Source: Clostridia bacterium (GTDB taxonomy: Bacteria; Bacillota; Clostridia; Oscillospirales; Ruminococcaceae). From it: DNA of 42,879 nt. The position numbers and the translations under genes were made by a program. The notes under the pieces were generated by a model, which made no database searches, was not told where the DNA came from, and saw only the letters and a list, made by a program, of their open reading frames with translations. The stretch spans positions 1 through 42,879 of the forward strand of contig BNZN01000003.1 in the NCBI GenBank assembly GCA_026001145.1. Direction: 5' to 3'. Positions within the stretch are counted from its first letter, which is position 1. Every line of letters starts with the position of its first letter. Below are positions 9,211 through 16,718 of the stretch, one piece after another.

Positions 9211-9675
9211 ATGTCATATCCGTTAAAAACATATAACTTTAGGGTTACTATTGATGGGATAGCGTCTCCAGCGGGCGATGCAGCTCAAGGGATTGGTGGT
9301 GGTTTCTCTGAAGTTCAGGGTTTTGATATTAGTCACGATGTGATTGAATATAGGGATGGGAATTCGCCTCTGCACACAACCATCAAATTGCCGGGGCTTA
9401 CAAAATACTCCAATGTTACTTTCAAATGGGGAGCTACCGAAGATTTGAATTTTTATAATTGGGTTATTGAAGTTCCAAAGAGCGGCAAAGGTTTGGTCAA
9501 GCATCGCGTGACAATTGAGTTGTTAGATGATGATGGTCAGACCCCTGTGGCTAGGTGGGAGCTAGAGGGTGCTTGGCCGTGCAAATATGTCGCGAGCGGA
9601 CTCAGTGCATCTGGCAGTGAGTTTTTGTTTGAAAGCATAGAACTTAGCCATCATGGCATGACGCGTACGGCCTAG
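9211..9675 (+). CDS. Inner tube protein 1 (gp19-like)
   Basis: A 154-residue tail-tube subunit. It starts SYPLKTYNFRVTIDGI and has GGFSEVQGFDISHDVIEYRDG and IKLPGLTKYSNVTFKWG, the conserved core of the T4 gp19/Afp1 tube family. Hexameric rings of it stack to form the inner tube that is expelled when the sheath contracts. GAAAGGTGATG upstream gives a clear ribosome binding site. It lies immediately downstream of the sheath gene, and a strong inverted repeat follows its stop codon. A second tube gene lies 640 bases downstream, as in Afp and PVC, which have two or three tube paralogues. Confidence 0.93.
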   Translation: MSYPLKTYNFRVTIDGIASPAGDAAQGIGGGFSEVQGFDISHDVIEYRDGNSPLHTTIKLPGLTKYSNVTFKWGATEDLNFYNWVIEVPKSGKGLVKHRVTIELLDDDGQTPVARWELEGAWPCKYVASGLSASGSEFLFESIELSHHGMTRTA

Positions 9676-9688
9676 AGTGTGTATATCA

Positions 9689-9717
9689 GCAAGGTGGCCT
9701 TTTAAAGGCCACCTTGC
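9689..9717 (+). promoter_or_regulatory. Perfect inverted repeat after the tube 1 gene
   Basis: GCAAGGTGGCCTTT (9689-9702) is followed, after a single T, by its exact reverse complement (9704-9717). The RNA would form a stem of about 12-13 bp with a tight loop. No T-run follows on either strand, so it is not a standard intrinsic terminator. Its position just behind the genes for the most abundant subunits (sheath and tube) suggests 3'-end protection of upstream mRNA or partial attenuation of the genes downstream; this is inference. Confidence 0.6.
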
Positions 9718-9748
9718 AAGGATAATGTTATAGGGAAGGGATCGTAAA

Positions 9749-10105
9749 ATGTTTAAAACAGAATATGAATTTTCGTTGCCTAAAGGATATGTTGATGAAG
9801 CAGGGACTTTGCATAACAAAGGGAAGATGAGACTTGCGACTGCTGCGGATGAAATTGTGCCGCTGAGGGATCCGCGAGTTCAGCAGAATTCCTCCTATTT
9901 GACTGTTTTGATTTTGGCACGTGTGATTACCAAGCTTGGCGCATTGGATTATGTTGGGGTAGACGTGATAGAGAAGTTATTCACCGCGGATCTTGCATTC
10001 TTGCAGGATATGTATCAGAGAATTAATGATGCGGGGCTCCCTAATGTTCATGCTGTTTGTCCCAGTTGTTCACATAAATTTGATGTGCCAGTAAATTTTA
10101 CTTAG
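9749..10105 (+). CDS. Tail assembly protein (eCIS/T4-like), CxxC motif
   Basis: This 118-residue protein resembles the small tail assembly proteins found after the tube gene in many eCIS clusters. Visible features are an N-terminal beta part (EFSLPKGYVDEAGTLHNKG), the stretch PLRDPRVQQNSSYLTVLILARVI, a helical segment with LFTADLAFLQDMYQRIN, and a C-terminal CPSCSHKF that could hold half of a metal site. Its position between tube and tape measure corresponds to the assembly chaperones of myophages, so a chaperone role is likely but inferred. The next gene starts five bases after its stop. Confidence 0.7.
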   Translation: MFKTEYEFSLPKGYVDEAGTLHNKGKMRLATAADEIVPLRDPRVQQNSSYLTVLILARVITKLGALDYVGVDVIEKLFTADLAFLQDMYQRINDAGLPNVHAVCPSCSHKFDVPVNFT

Positions 10106-10110
10106 ATGGG

Positions 10111-10293
10111 ATGGCTGTGTACCCAGAAAAAGAATTGCACAGCGAATTGGCATTCATATCATATTATTTTCATTGGAGTTTGCTGGAAGTCATGGAGTTG
10201 GATCACGCGAGCAGAAGAAGATGGTGCAGAGAGATCTCGAAGATAAATGACCTGGTAAGCAACAAGCCAAAAAACATTTTTGATGTGAAGTGA
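10111..10293 (+). CDS. DUF6760 family small eCIS protein
   Basis: A 60-residue protein that I recognise as DUF6760-like: YPEKELHSELAFISYYFHWS, followed by LEVMELDHASRRRWCREISKIN. This pattern regularly follows the tail assembly protein in Gram-positive and other eCIS clusters and may be the counterpart of the second (frameshift) chaperone product in phages. The protein is helical and soluble with no signal peptide. The start is ATG at 10111, five bases after the previous stop, suggesting coupling. Confidence 0.75.
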   Translation: MAVYPEKELHSELAFISYYFHWSLLEVMELDHASRRRWCREISKINDLVSNKPKNIFDVK

Positions 10294-10312
10294 TAGCAAG
10301 GGGGAAATGCTC

Positions 10313-10795
10313 ATGATCGGGCAAAGCAACACACTGAAGTCGAATGGATTCATGACTGCAAATAATTTTTTTGTTACGTTTGATGCATCTCCACTTAATT
10401 TTTCTAAGATCACTAATCTTGAAGAAACAATTGAATATGACATCATACAAGAGGGGGGATTAAATCAAGAAGTACATGTGGTTCCGAAGCCAAGTACAAG
10501 AGTTGGAACTGCGATGTTTGAAAAGGCTGTGCATGATGACGACAAGATTTTTTTTGATATCTCGGTGACTGCTGGCAGCCAGTTTAACATGATTACGGTG
10601 TTCATTTTGGAAGGGTCGACGCCAAGGAAACTTTATTTGTTAAATAATTGTTTTGTTACCAAATTTTCGCTTTCTGAACTGAATGCTGCTGCTTCGAGTT
10701 TGTTGATTTTAAAATTAGAAGTGGCGTATAGCAAGATGGAGCTGGTAACTGCGAATTTTTTGGCAGATTTGCCAGGACAATTTGGGTTGGGTTGA
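10313..10795 (+). CDS. Inner tube protein 2 (gp19-like)
   Basis: A 160-residue paralogue of the tube family. It has NFFVTFDASPLNFSKITNLEE near the start (the FSEVSGL position of the family), HDDDKIFFDISVTAG in the middle and LYLLNNCFVTKFSLSELNAA at the end. In Afp and PVC the extra tube protein forms the ring that joins the tube to the baseplate; the same role is inferred here because it directly precedes the ruler and baseplate genes. ATG 10313 is preferred over ATG 10307 because AAGGGGGA ends 7 bases before the former and touches the latter. Confidence 0.82.
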   Translation: MIGQSNTLKSNGFMTANNFFVTFDASPLNFSKITNLEETIEYDIIQEGGLNQEVHVVPKPSTRVGTAMFEKAVHDDDKIFFDISVTAGSQFNMITVFILEGSTPRKLYLLNNCFVTKFSLSELNAAASSLLILKLEVAYSKMELVTANFLADLPGQFGLG

Positions 10796-10835
10796 GGTTT
10801 GCTTTGATTTGTTGTGATTTGTGGAGGTTCTTGTA

Positions 10836-13634
10836 ATGATAGATGCCGAAAAAGAGCTGCAGAGTAAAAATAAATTGTCAAAGCTAAGGGATATAAGGGC
10901 TAATTGCAAGGGAATGTGCAGAAAAACGTCACTTGTTGTTGATGATAGTTTGAGCAGCAAATTGATGGAGGCGCATGGCAAGAAAGAAATGTTTTTCCCT
11001 CATGCAAAAATCAACATTCTGCAGAGTGATTTACCGGAATCAAAAGAGTCAATAATTCCAAAGCAGATAAACAGTGTTGTAACAAACAACCTGCAATATA
11101 CGACAAATAATTACAATTTGAAGCTTGAATGCAAAGAAATTGAATTGCTTAAAAAAAAAATTACAACAATAATAAATAACAATTGCAGTCTGTTGTTTTC
11201 TGAACGCATGTTTTCTGAATATAACCAAATTCAAAAGAACTTGAGTATGTTGACAACAAATTTGTTTCGTAAGTTACCTTCCCCAAATGTCCAAGGTGCT
11301 CTAGGTACCCAAAGTGGAGGAAAGCATGAGATATTTCATGTTCGGGACAGGAGTGTTGCCAAGACAACAAATCGGGAATATGTTGTTAAGAACGTGGCTG
11401 ATAATGAGCAGTTAATCAACAATCTGACAGAAAATTATCAAAAGTTGGAGCAAAAAATCAACCAGTTTTCATTTTCTTCGTCGCTTTCCTTAAAGAGTTT
11501 TTTCGATGAACAGAATGTGGAATTAGTTAATGTTATTTTGAAGGTGCTTGGTCAGGTTGGGGTCGAAGAAAAGGTTATAAAGAATTTGCAGATGGTCTGC
11601 AAAGAAAACAAGAATAGTTTGAAAAAGATCAAGAAGGTGACAGAGCAAACTTCAAATGTGTCTGAGCAGGTCAATTTGTTGATACAAACGAACAGGTTCG
11701 GTAAAAATTCGAGTTATATAGTTAAAAGTCTTATGACAACGATCCTGGAAATTGTGAAGCAGCAGGTTGAGAAGTTGCGGGGTGAGGTTCAAAGCGAAGC
11801 ACGGAGAAGATACGAACAAATAGCAAACATGCAGAGCGTAAATGCGGATAGTTCGCCGGTGCAAATGGTAAAGATTGAACAGGAAAAGTTTTCGCTTGCA
11901 CTGTCGAACAAACTTATCAAAAAAGATTCAAAGTTGCGCAAAGTTTCAAGGGTTAAGACTGGCTTTTTGAGTCATGTTAGTACATTGAGCAACCTGAATG
12001 TGCTGAGTGAAGAGCACCTGAACGAGTTGTTGGAAAACAAACTGAGTCAGAACATAAAGAAGCTGAATGTGAAGACAAAGACCAGTAAGTTAAGTAACGT
12101 AAGTGTGTTGAGCGAAGAACACCTGAATGAGTTGTTAGAAAATAAACTGAGCCAAAACATAAAGAAGCTGAATGTGAAGACAAAGACGAGCAAGCTAAGT
12201 AGCGTGAGTGTGTTGAACGAAGAGCATTTGAATAAACTATTGACGAAGGAACTAGGGCAGAACATAAAGAAACGGAATGTAAAGACTAAAACTAGTAAGT
12301 TAAGTAGCCTGAGTATCCTGAGCGAAGAGCACCTGAACGAGTTATTGGAAAATAAATTGAGACAGAATACAAAGAAACGGAATGTAAAGACTAAAACTAG
12401 TAAGTTAAGTAGCCTGAGTGTGTTGAGCGAAGAGCACATGAACGAGTTATTTGAGAATAAGCTAAGACAGAACATAAAGAAGCTGGATGTGAAGACAAAG
12501 ACCAGCAAGTTAAGTAACCCGAGTGTTCGGAATGAAGAGCACCTGAATGAGTTATTTGAGAATAAGCTAAGACAGAACATAAAGAAGCTGAACGTAAAGA
12601 CAAAGACAAGCAAGCTAAGTAACATGAGTGTGTTGAGCGAAGAGTACTTGAACGAATTACTGACGAAAGAATTAAGACAGAACATAAAGAAGCTGGATGT
12701 TAAGACAAAGACCAGCAAGTTAAGTAACCCGAGTGTTCGGAATGAAGAGCACCTGAATGAGTTATTTGAGAATAAGCTAAGACAGAACATAAAGAAACTG
12801 AATGTGGAGACAAAGACGAGTAAGTTAAGTAATCTGAGTGTGTTGAGTGAAGAGCACCTGAACGAGTTAGTTGAAAACAAACTAAGACAGAATATGAAGA
12901 AACTGAATGTGGAGACAAAGACGAGTAAGTTGAGTAATGTGAGTGTGTTGAGCGAAGAGCACATGAACGAGTTGTTAGAAAATAAACTGAAACAGAACAT
13001 GAAGAAACTGAACGTAAAAACAAAAACAAGTAAGTTAAGTAACCTGAGTGTGTTGAGTGAAGAGCACTTGAACGAATTGCTGACAAGAGAATTAAACCAA
13101 AATATAAAAAAGCTGAATGTGAAAGAAGGACTGGGGCGAAGAGTTACTAATGAAGTTCAGGTGGTTGAAAGAGAGATGCTTGTGGCTGCTATGACTATGG
13201 TTAGCGCCGTGCCCTTGAAAGGAGTAAAAGAAAGTTTTTCTAAGTTGCTTTCTGATGCTAAGCGGCAGAAAAATGGTGAACGGCAAAAAAGGCGCGTGGA
13301 GCGGGACTTGGCAAAAGTGCTCTTAAGTTACAAGAGTGAGATTGTTTTGGAAGAGATCCAAAAGGAGATTCAGGAACTGAGCAAAAAGCAAATTAAAGCA
13401 GGCAATCAGCCATTTAGTGCTGAAGAAAAGAAAGATACGCCGTTTGTAAAGCAAGATGTCCCTTTGTTTCCCGGTTTTGCTGGCAATAAGGCAACTGACC
13501 TGATGGGAGAAGATTCTGCGGATAGGGGTTTTTCGAGTAATGTAAATGATCATATAGGCGATATTGTGGACCGGGTATATTTAGAGTTGGAAAATAGATT
13601 GAAGGTTGAACAATATAAGATGGGACTCTTTTGA
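10836..13634 (+). CDS. Repeat-rich helical protein, probable tape measure
   Basis: A 932-residue, strongly helical, lysine-rich protein. Residues 1-380 are non-repetitive and mostly coiled-coil-like. Residues 384-763 consist of eleven 35-residue repeats built around SVLSEEHLNELLENKL followed by QNIKKLNVKTKTSK. The rest is helical again, ending in DRVYLELENRLKVEQYK. No family is recognised by sequence, but the slot between tube/chaperone genes and the LysM-type/gpD/gpV baseplate genes is exactly where the tape measure lies in myophage clusters such as PBSX, and length and helicity fit a ruler. ATG 10836 is chosen over GTG 10821 because GGAGG (10823-10827) precedes it by 8 bases. An alternative is a fibrous structural protein. 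No transmembrane segment was seen. Confidence 0.6.
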   Translation: MIDAEKELQSKNKLSKLRDIRANCKGMCRKTSLVVDDSLSSKLMEAHGKKEMFFPHAKINILQSDLPESKESIIPKQINSVVTNNLQYTTNNYNLKLECKEIELLKKKITTIINNNCSLLFSERMFSEYNQIQKNLSMLTTNLFRKLPSPNVQGALGTQSGGKHEIFHVRDRSVAKTTNREYVVKNVADNEQLINNLTENYQKLEQKINQFSFSSSLSLKSFFDEQNVELVNVILKVLGQVGVEEKVIKNLQMVCKENKNSLKKIKKVTEQTSNVSEQVNLLIQTNRFGKNSSYIVKSLMTTILEIVKQQVEKLRGEVQSEARRRYEQIANMQSVNADSSPVQMVKIEQEKFSLALSNKLIKKDSKLRKVSRVKTGFLSHVSTLSNLNVLSEEHLNELLENKLSQNIKKLNVKTKTSKLSNVSVLSEEHLNELLENKLSQNIKKLNVKTKTSKLSSVSVLNEEHLNKLLTKELGQNIKKRNVKTKTSKLSSLSILSEEHLNELLENKLRQNTKKRNVKTKTSKLSSLSVLSEEHMNELFENKLRQNIKKLDVKTKTSKLSNPSVRNEEHLNELFENKLRQNIKKLNVKTKTSKLSNMSVLSEEYLNELLTKELRQNIKKLDVKTKTSKLSNPSVRNEEHLNELFENKLRQNIKKLNVETKTSKLSNLSVLSEEHLNELVENKLRQNMKKLNVETKTSKLSNVSVLSEEHMNELLENKLKQNMKKLNVKTKTSKLSNLSVLSEEHLNELLTRELNQNIKKLNVKEGLGRRVTNEVQVVEREMLVAAMTMVSAVPLKGVKESFSKLLSDAKRQKNGERQKRRVERDLAKVLLSYKSEIVLEEIQKEIQELSKKQIKAGNQPFSAEEKKDTPFVKQDVPLFPGFAGNKATDLMGEDSADRGFSSNVNDHIGDIVDRVYLELENRLKVEQYKMGLF
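11985..13124 (+). repeat. Eleven in-frame 105-bp tandem repeats
   Basis: The first unit begins at 11985 and the last at 13035, exactly ten periods of 105 bases apart; the eleventh unit is incomplete at its end. Each unit encodes 35 residues, that is five heptads. Units 6 and 8 (12510 and 12720) are almost identical in DNA and both follow a KKLDVK variant, which points to a recent 210-bp duplication of two units. There are no indels between units, so the reading frame and heptad register are kept. Confidence 0.95.
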
Positions 13635-13681
13635 ACTGATTATAAATTTTAGTGTGTAAATTTTGGGGGAGGTTTGTGTGT

Positions 13682-14305
13682 ATGTCGTTGGAAAAAGCCA
13701 AGATTTTGTTGGGCAGTGATGATGAAATGGAGCTGCAATTTAACCCTGTTACATATGCTCTATCTTGCCCCAAGAAGGTGAATCGTGTTTATGAAGATAT
13801 AACAAAAAAAGAGAAAAGCGTGGTTAGCGGATCGCGTGATGAAGCAAGAATTTTTGGTTGCAGATTGATATTTGATTCCTCTTTCAATGAAAACGGGACA
13901 GTTATCAATAGCGCGACCAAAAAAGTTGTTGATTTTGCCAAAAATCAATTGGGCAGGGGCTCAAAAACAGTGCAAGAAAATCTCGAAAAGCTTTTCGGAA
14001 TGATTGAAACCAGCCAGCAAGGTCAGTATAACGGGTTGACTTTTGCTTGGGGTGATTTTATTTTCCACGGGTTAATTAACAAGGCTGATATGGAATACAA
14101 AATGTTCCTGTCTAACGGAGAGCCAGCAAGGGCAAGTGTTTCGATTGCGATGATTGAAACTCCAGATCCAGATGGCTTTGGTGGGAAAGGTTTGGGTGGT
14201 TTGAATTTGGGGTCAGCAGCAAGTAGCCTCGGTTCTTTGATTGCGGGTGTCGGTTCTGCAGTTACAAAAGGGCTTTCAGGAATTCTTCCAAAAGGATTTT
14301 TTTGA
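13682..14305 (+). CDS. CIS tube/baseplate adaptor protein (Afp7-like)
   Basis: A 207-residue protein with the N-terminal pattern of the contractile injection system tube (CIS_tube) family: KAKILLGSDDEMELQFNP, then DEARIFGCRLIFDSS and LTFAWGDFIFHGLI. Relatives (Afp7, Pvc7, XkdP) link the tube to the hub and usually end in a LysM domain. Here the C-terminus is instead a Gly/Ser/Leu-rich tail (GFGGKGLGGLNLGSAASSLG), so the LysM is absent or replaced. ATG 13682 follows GGGGGAGG by 9 bases, so the upstream TG-rich in-frame extension is not used. It sits directly between the tape measure and gpD genes. Confidence 0.75.
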   Translation: MSLEKAKILLGSDDEMELQFNPVTYALSCPKKVNRVYEDITKKEKSVVSGSRDEARIFGCRLIFDSSFNENGTVINSATKKVVDFAKNQLGRGSKTVQENLEKLFGMIETSQQGQYNGLTFAWGDFIFHGLINKADMEYKMFLSNGEPARASVSIAMIETPDPDGFGGKGLGGLNLGSAASSLGSLIAGVGSAVTKGLSGILPKGFF

Positions 14306-14352
14306 TAGTTGCCGTGGTGTTGCCGGGAAACTAGTTCTGAGAAGGGTTTGTG

Positions 14353-15461
14353 TTGAAGATGGGAAATCTGATGAGTGCGAATTTTAGCTTTGACGATCTC
14401 AAAAGCAAATATAGGATGTTTTCAGACCCAATAGCGGCCCTGAAGGTAAATAAAAGAACGTACAAAAATGATGAGTTTGTTATTAGTGATATGAAGATTG
14501 AACTTACGAGCAAATTTGAGGCAAATTTTGCCGTGTTTTCGGTTCGTGGTGTGGTGGATGAAGAAACACGCGGCTTTAAAGATGGATTGCGTGGGCTTTT
14601 TGATTTGGGGTCGCGAATAGATATAAGCGTTGGTTATTGTGATGAGTTGGAGGAGGTTTTTACGGGGTTCATCAGCGGAGTTACATATGACTTGCCGCAA
14701 AAGGATGGTTTTGGGGTGTTAACTGTCCAGTGTATGGATGTCAAGGGCATAATGATGAACAATAATAACTATGTTCAGCAGAAGTTCAGGAATTGTAGTG
14801 ATTGCGTGCAAAGCCTTATGGAGAAATCTCAGTACTCAAATTATTATGGCGATTTGGTGGTGGATAGGACACGTGATGAGACAAAATTAATTGAAATCAC
14901 TAATGAGAGCGATTATGACTTTTTGGTCAGGATTGCAAAGAAAATAGATTATGAGTTTTTCGTTTCGCAGGATACAGTCTATTTCAGAAAAGCAAGGGCG
15001 CAAAATTCGAATTTGGCTACACTTTCTTTTGGAAATGGAATCGAAGGGATTAACATTGCTTATACATTTTGGGTATGGTAAGTTCGGTGGAAGTAAAGAA
15101 TACAAACGCGGATACAGGAGAACTCATAGAAGGAAAAGCGAAATCTTCGGCTAGTTATTCAGATGGATCATCTGCTTCCAGGGTTATGAAATCTGCGAAC
15201 AAGGTGTTTTTGGATAGCACAGTTTATTCGCAGGAGGAGGCACAACGAAGGGCGGAGGCAAAGTTAGAAGATTTGAACTGGAAGTTTGGTTTGGCGAATA
15301 TTCATTGTGTGGGGATTCCTGAATTGATTCCCGGGCGTTTTGTTTTAGTGAAGAACCTTTTTGATGACCTTGACAAGAAGTTTTATCTGACCAATGTTAC
15401 TCATGTGATTGAAAAAGGGAAGTTTGTTACCCATGTGAAGGCGAGGTTGAGCAGCTTATGA
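14353..15461 (+). CDS. gpD-like baseplate hub protein, split by a frameshift
   Basis: Two overlapping reading frames together make one phage late control D (gpD/gp27-like) hub. The first (to 15081) covers MFSDPIAALKVNKRTYKNDEF, the FTGFISGVTYDLPQKDGFGV part and LVRIAKKIDYEFFVSQDTVYF. The second (from about 15069 to 15461) covers VSSVEVKNTNADTGE, QEEAQRRAEAKLEDLNW and LIPGRFVLVKNLFDDLDKKFYLTNVTHVI. Both parts are needed for the hub that sits on the gpV spike. The break is at TTTTGGG near 15066-15072; one extra T would restore a continuous frame reading TFLGMVSSVEV, as in relatives. No canonical -1 slippery heptamer is in phase there. A sequencing error or a real mutation is therefore more likely than programmed shifting. 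The end overlaps the gpV start by ATGA. TTG 14353 or GTG 14350 is the start; AGGG spacing favours the former. Confidence 0.8.
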
Positions 15462-16243
15462 CTGTTAGTGAGACGCTTGGTGAGATCGCAAGAAAAAACA
15501 CGAGCAAGAATGAATTAGGTGATGCCAGGATTTACGGTCTTGTTTTGGGTCATGTGCTTGAAATAGGTATTGAAGAAAATCAGGGGAAGCTCCGGGTGGA
15601 AATTCCAACTCGTGAGAGGGATAATTCGTATTGGATTCCCGTTGTGAGCGGGATGGCCGGCAAAAGTTGGGGCGTTTTTTTGATGCCAGAGATTGGCGAT
15701 GAAGTTGTGATTGCATTTGTGGATGGAAACATTCACAATCCGTTTATTATTGGAAGCACTTACAAGAACAATTCAAAGCTGCCGGGAGATTATGCTGATA
15801 GAGATAATTATAAAAAAGCTTTTGTTACAAAGGGGAAAAGCAAGATTTTAATCAATGACACCCCGGATGAACAAAGCATTGAAGTTTCTACTGAAAAAGG
15901 GCATTGCTTTCGATTGGATGACAAAAAGAACCAGATGTCTATTTCTGATAAAAATGAGAAAAATCTGATTATTTTTTCTACCGAAAAGGGAACGCTTGAG
16001 GTTAAAGTAGAAAGAAAGCTTACGATTGACGTCAATGGGACGAGTCTGATTTTGGATGGTGATGGTGGAAGGGTTACGGTGAAATGCAGCCAGTTGGATT
16101 TTAGTGCAGATCAGAGCATTACGATGAAAACAGGAAGTTTCAAATTGGATGGGAGCAGTGTGAACATCAAAGCTTCTGGTGCGGTAAGTGTTGGGGCTGA
16201 TGGTGTTGCAGAGATTAAAGGCAAAATATTAAAATTAAATTAA
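15458..16243 (+). CDS. gpV/gp5-like baseplate spike protein
   Basis: A 261-residue phage baseplate assembly protein V/VgrG-type spike. The OB-fold is seen in IYGLVLGHVLEIGI, GKLRVEIPTRERDNSYWIPV and MPEIGDEVVIAFVDGN followed by HNPFIIGSTY. After about residue 120 come short repeated beta strands with alternating hydrophobic residues (KLTIDVNGTSLILDGDGG, GSVNIKASGAVSVGA-like), as in a triple-stranded beta-helix needle. Trimers form the central spike that receives the PAAR-like tip. Its start overlaps the gpD stop (ATGA), so the hub and spike are translationally coupled. In Afp/PVC hub and spike are fused in one VgrG-like protein; here they are separate, as in phages. Confidence 0.9.
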   Translation: MTVSETLGEIARKNTSKNELGDARIYGLVLGHVLEIGIEENQGKLRVEIPTRERDNSYWIPVVSGMAGKSWGVFLMPEIGDEVVIAFVDGNIHNPFIIGSTYKNNSKLPGDYADRDNYKKAFVTKGKSKILINDTPDEQSIEVSTEKGHCFRLDDKKNQMSISDKNEKNLIIFSTEKGTLEVKVERKLTIDVNGTSLILDGDGGRVTVKCSQLDFSADQSITMKTGSFKLDGSSVNIKASGAVSVGADGVAEIKGKILKLN

Positions 16244-16292
16244 ATTATGTTAAGTTGAAGTTGAATTAAAGTTGAACTGGGGTGAGGTGGAC

Positions 16293-16718
16293 GTGTTAGA
16301 GAAAGATCATATGGGATGTGGTATGAAATTCCCTCCAGAAGTGGATGCGAGCACTGGAAGAATCAAAACAAGCAGCGCCGAAGAGAAAATTAAAGAGTCA
16401 ATCTATCTGATTCTCAGGACATATAAAGGTGAAAGAGTAATGTTACCACAGTTCGGGAGTGAGCTTAACAACTATGTGTTTTCGAATACCGATTCAACGA
16501 CCCTTAATTTGATGGCAAATTCGATCAAAAAAGCGCTTTCAAAGAACGAAAAGAGGATTAAAGACATCAAAATACAGGTTTTGACAGATGCAAAAACTCC
16601 GGGGAATTTGAATATTGATATTGGTTACGTGGTAGCTCAGAATAACCAGACTGGCAACATGGTGTTCCCATTTTATATCCAAGAAGAAATTGGGGGAGGT
16701 TCTGATGGTGACGAGTGA
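16293..16718 (+). CDS. gp25/gpW-like baseplate wedge protein
   Basis: A protein of about 141 residues with the gp25-like lysozyme-fold family signature: IKESIYLILRTYKGERVMLP directly followed by QFGSELNNYVFSN. In T4, P2 and all contractile systems gp25 nucleates sheath assembly on the baseplate. GTG 16293 is favoured because TGGGGTGAGG lies just upstream; the frame is open to TTG 16272, which has no good site. The stop codon overlaps the beginning of the next gene by 14 bases, indicating coupled translation. Confidence 0.88.
   Translation: MLEKDHMGCGMKFPPEVDASTGRIKTSSAEEKIKESIYLILRTYKGERVMLPQFGSELNNYVFSNTDSTTLNLMANSIKKALSKNEKRIKDIKIQVLTDAKTPGNLNIDIGYVVAQNNQTGNMVFPFYIQEEIGGGSDGDE

Noticed and set aside
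9689..9717. Intrinsic terminator after tube 1
   Set aside because: No T-run on either strand, and the downstream genes belong to the same particle with no clear promoter between.
12047..13000. A 317-codon open frame on the minus strand, rich in Phe, Ser and Leu, with about nine repeats
   Set aside because: It is the mirror of the 105-bp repeats in the probable tape-measure gene; the repeat register keeps several frames open, and there is no ribosome binding site or promoter.
11985..13124. Regular repeats as a CRISPR array
   Set aside because: Units are 105 bases, contiguous, in frame inside a long gene, with no unique spacers and no cas genes.
15063..15075. Programmed -1 frameshift in gpD
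   Set aside because: TTTTGGG is not in the right phase for a tandem slippery heptamer, no strong downstream stem was noticed, and gpD relatives are not known to use one. Kept only as a less likely option.
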